Shown: positions 5,923 to 6,354 of the stretch, piece by piece
Layout of the letters: every line of letters begins with the position of its first letter
How positions within the stretch are numbered: the stretch's first letter is position 1
Assembly (NCBI GenBank): GCA_030655735.1
Contig: JAUSPK010000206.1
Location: forward strand, 1-6,354
Source of the DNA: Syntrophales bacterium
Lineage (GTDB): Bacteria; Desulfobacterota; Syntrophia; Syntrophales; UBA2210
Direction of reading: 5' to 3'
DNA length: 6,354 nt
Notes under the pieces: model-generated
Told to the model about the DNA's origin: nothing
Seen by the model: the letters and a program-made list of their open reading frames with translations, nothing else
The model's database searches: none
Program-made: the position numbers and the translations under genes

Positions 5923-5951
5923 TCTATACACCATCTCCTGTGCTTTTTCAA
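5923..5951 (-). promoter_or_regulatory. Predicted sigma70-type promoter of greA
   Basis: On the minus strand TTGAAA (5951-5946, five of six consensus bases) is separated by 17 bases from TATAGA (5928-5923, four of six). The start would be near 5916, leaving an 88-base leader to the greA ATG. This is the best match found in the greA/radC divergent region for this strand. Confidence 0.6.
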
Positions 5952-5987
5952 CCCATTGTCACTCACGTTCTTTGTTTATTTTGCAGA

Positions 5988-6016
5988 TTGATATTTTAGC
6001 CTCCCCGTATTACACT
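5988..6016 (+). promoter_or_regulatory. Predicted promoter of radC
   Basis: TTGATA (5988-5993, five of six consensus bases), a 17-base spacer and TACACT (6011-6016, four of six) place a start near 6023, about 24 bases before the radC ATG. The surroundings are AT-rich and offer poorer alternatives, such as TTGTCA (5956-5961) with a TATTTT at only 15 bases. Confidence 0.4.
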
Positions 6017-6021
6017 TCCAC

Positions 6022-6045
6022 ACATCAGCCTCAGGAGGCCGATGT
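6022..6045 (+). promoter_or_regulatory. Hairpin enclosing the radC Shine-Dalgarno sequence
   Basis: ACATC (6022-6026) pairs with GATGT (6041-6045), and after one A-C mismatch GCCT (6028-6031) pairs with AGGC (6036-6039) around a CAGG loop. The ribosome binding site AGGAGG (6033-6038) is thus partly in the loop and partly in the stem. The pairing is seen; whether it lowers or regulates translation is inference. Confidence 0.4.
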
Positions 6046-6046
6046 T

Positions 6047-6354
6047 ATGGGAAAAAGCAACAAGGTTCGCTATCCCGTTCCAATCAGTGAGTGGTCGGAG
6101 GATGACCGCCCCCGCGAAAAACTGCTCAAATACGGCGAGCACTCCCTCAGCAACGCGGAACTTCTCGCCATACTGATCAGGACCGGAACGCCCGGCAGGA
6201 GCGCCGTCGATATCGGCAGGGAGGTGCTGCACCGGTTCAAATCGCTGCGCGCGATGAGCGGCGCCGATATATCGGAATTCAGAAAGATCAAAGGCCTCAA
6301 AAATGCCAAGATCGCGCAGATCAAAGCGGCCATCGAACTGGGCCGGCGGATGCT
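6047..6354 (+). CDS. radC: RadC family protein (UPF0758), 3'-truncated by the window
   Basis: The first 102 codons are present and the frame is open at the window end. The N-terminus is typical of RadC: DRPREKLLKYGEHSLSNAEL (residues 20-39), then LLAILIRTGTPGRSAVDIGREVL, and a helix-hairpin-helix segment at about 75-101 (IKGLKNAKIAQIKAAIELGRR). The C-terminal JAB/MPN metalloprotease-like domain that defines the family would lie outside the window. The start at 6047 has a full AGGAGG (6033-6038) at 8 bases; an overlapping ATG at 6042 is out of frame. In the hairpin turn, family members usually have GIG before the AK; here it reads GLK, so the second glycine is replaced. The molecular role of RadC is unsettled; the original E. 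coli radC repair allele was later assigned to recG. Presence of the helix-hairpin-helix part favours a chromosomal, full-length type rather than the short versions found on mobile elements. Confidence 0.9.
   Translation, partial: MGKSNKVRYPVPISEWSEDDRPREKLLKYGEHSLSNAELLAILIRTGTPGRSAVDIGREVLHRFKSLRAMSGADISEFRKIKGLKNAKIAQIKAAIELGRRM

Noticed and set aside
5996..6333. Two minus-strand open frames opposite radC.
   Set aside because: They are antisense to a clear RadC N-terminus with a full Shine-Dalgarno and show no recognisable domain.
6047..6354. Possible horizontal acquisition of radC, because its arginine codons lean somewhat to CGC/CGG.
   Set aside because: Only about 100 codons are visible, the AGG/AGA codons typical of the neighbours are also used, and no mobile element features flank it.

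Overview
The window is a compact housekeeping segment from a Gram-negative bacterium with an LPS-type outer membrane (it carries lptD). Protein style, moderate G+C and the order rplM-rpsI-argC suggest a Desulfobacterota (former Deltaproteobacteria) or similar lineage; this is an inference from remembered sequence style, not a search. All genes belong to known families and no mobile element, CRISPR array, tRNA or rRNA is visible.

Layout on the + strand: the 3' part of lptD (LPS assembly barrel, 1-1737); a strong sigma70-type promoter with an AT-rich upstream tract; rplM and rpsI (ribosomal proteins L13 and S9, 1828-2667) ending at a textbook intrinsic terminator; argC (N-acetyl-gamma-glutamyl-phosphate reductase, 2726-3763) whose ribosome binding site starts just after that terminator; and cysS (cysteinyl-tRNA synthetase, 3834-5312). 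On the - strand, greA (transcript cleavage factor, 5355-5828) converges on cysS across a 42-base gap. On the + strand again, the 5' part of radC (6047 to the window end) diverges from greA across a 218-base region holding both promoters.

The genes serve envelope biogenesis, translation, arginine synthesis, transcription fidelity and possibly DNA repair. They do not form a new multi-gene system. rplM-rpsI is a clear operon; argC-cysS may be a second transcription unit or depend on readthrough.

The unusual content is nucleic-acid structure. (1) Inside argC lies a perfect 15-bp inverted repeat with a 5-base loop (3543-3577), with no apparent change in protein length. (2) The greA leader can fold, from its predicted first base, into a 16-bp hairpin followed by a U-rich tract, a layout that recalls the E. 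coli greA leader attenuator GraL. (3) The radC Shine-Dalgarno sequence sits inside a short hairpin. (4) The rpsI terminator's C-rich arm can instead pair with the argC ribosome binding site.
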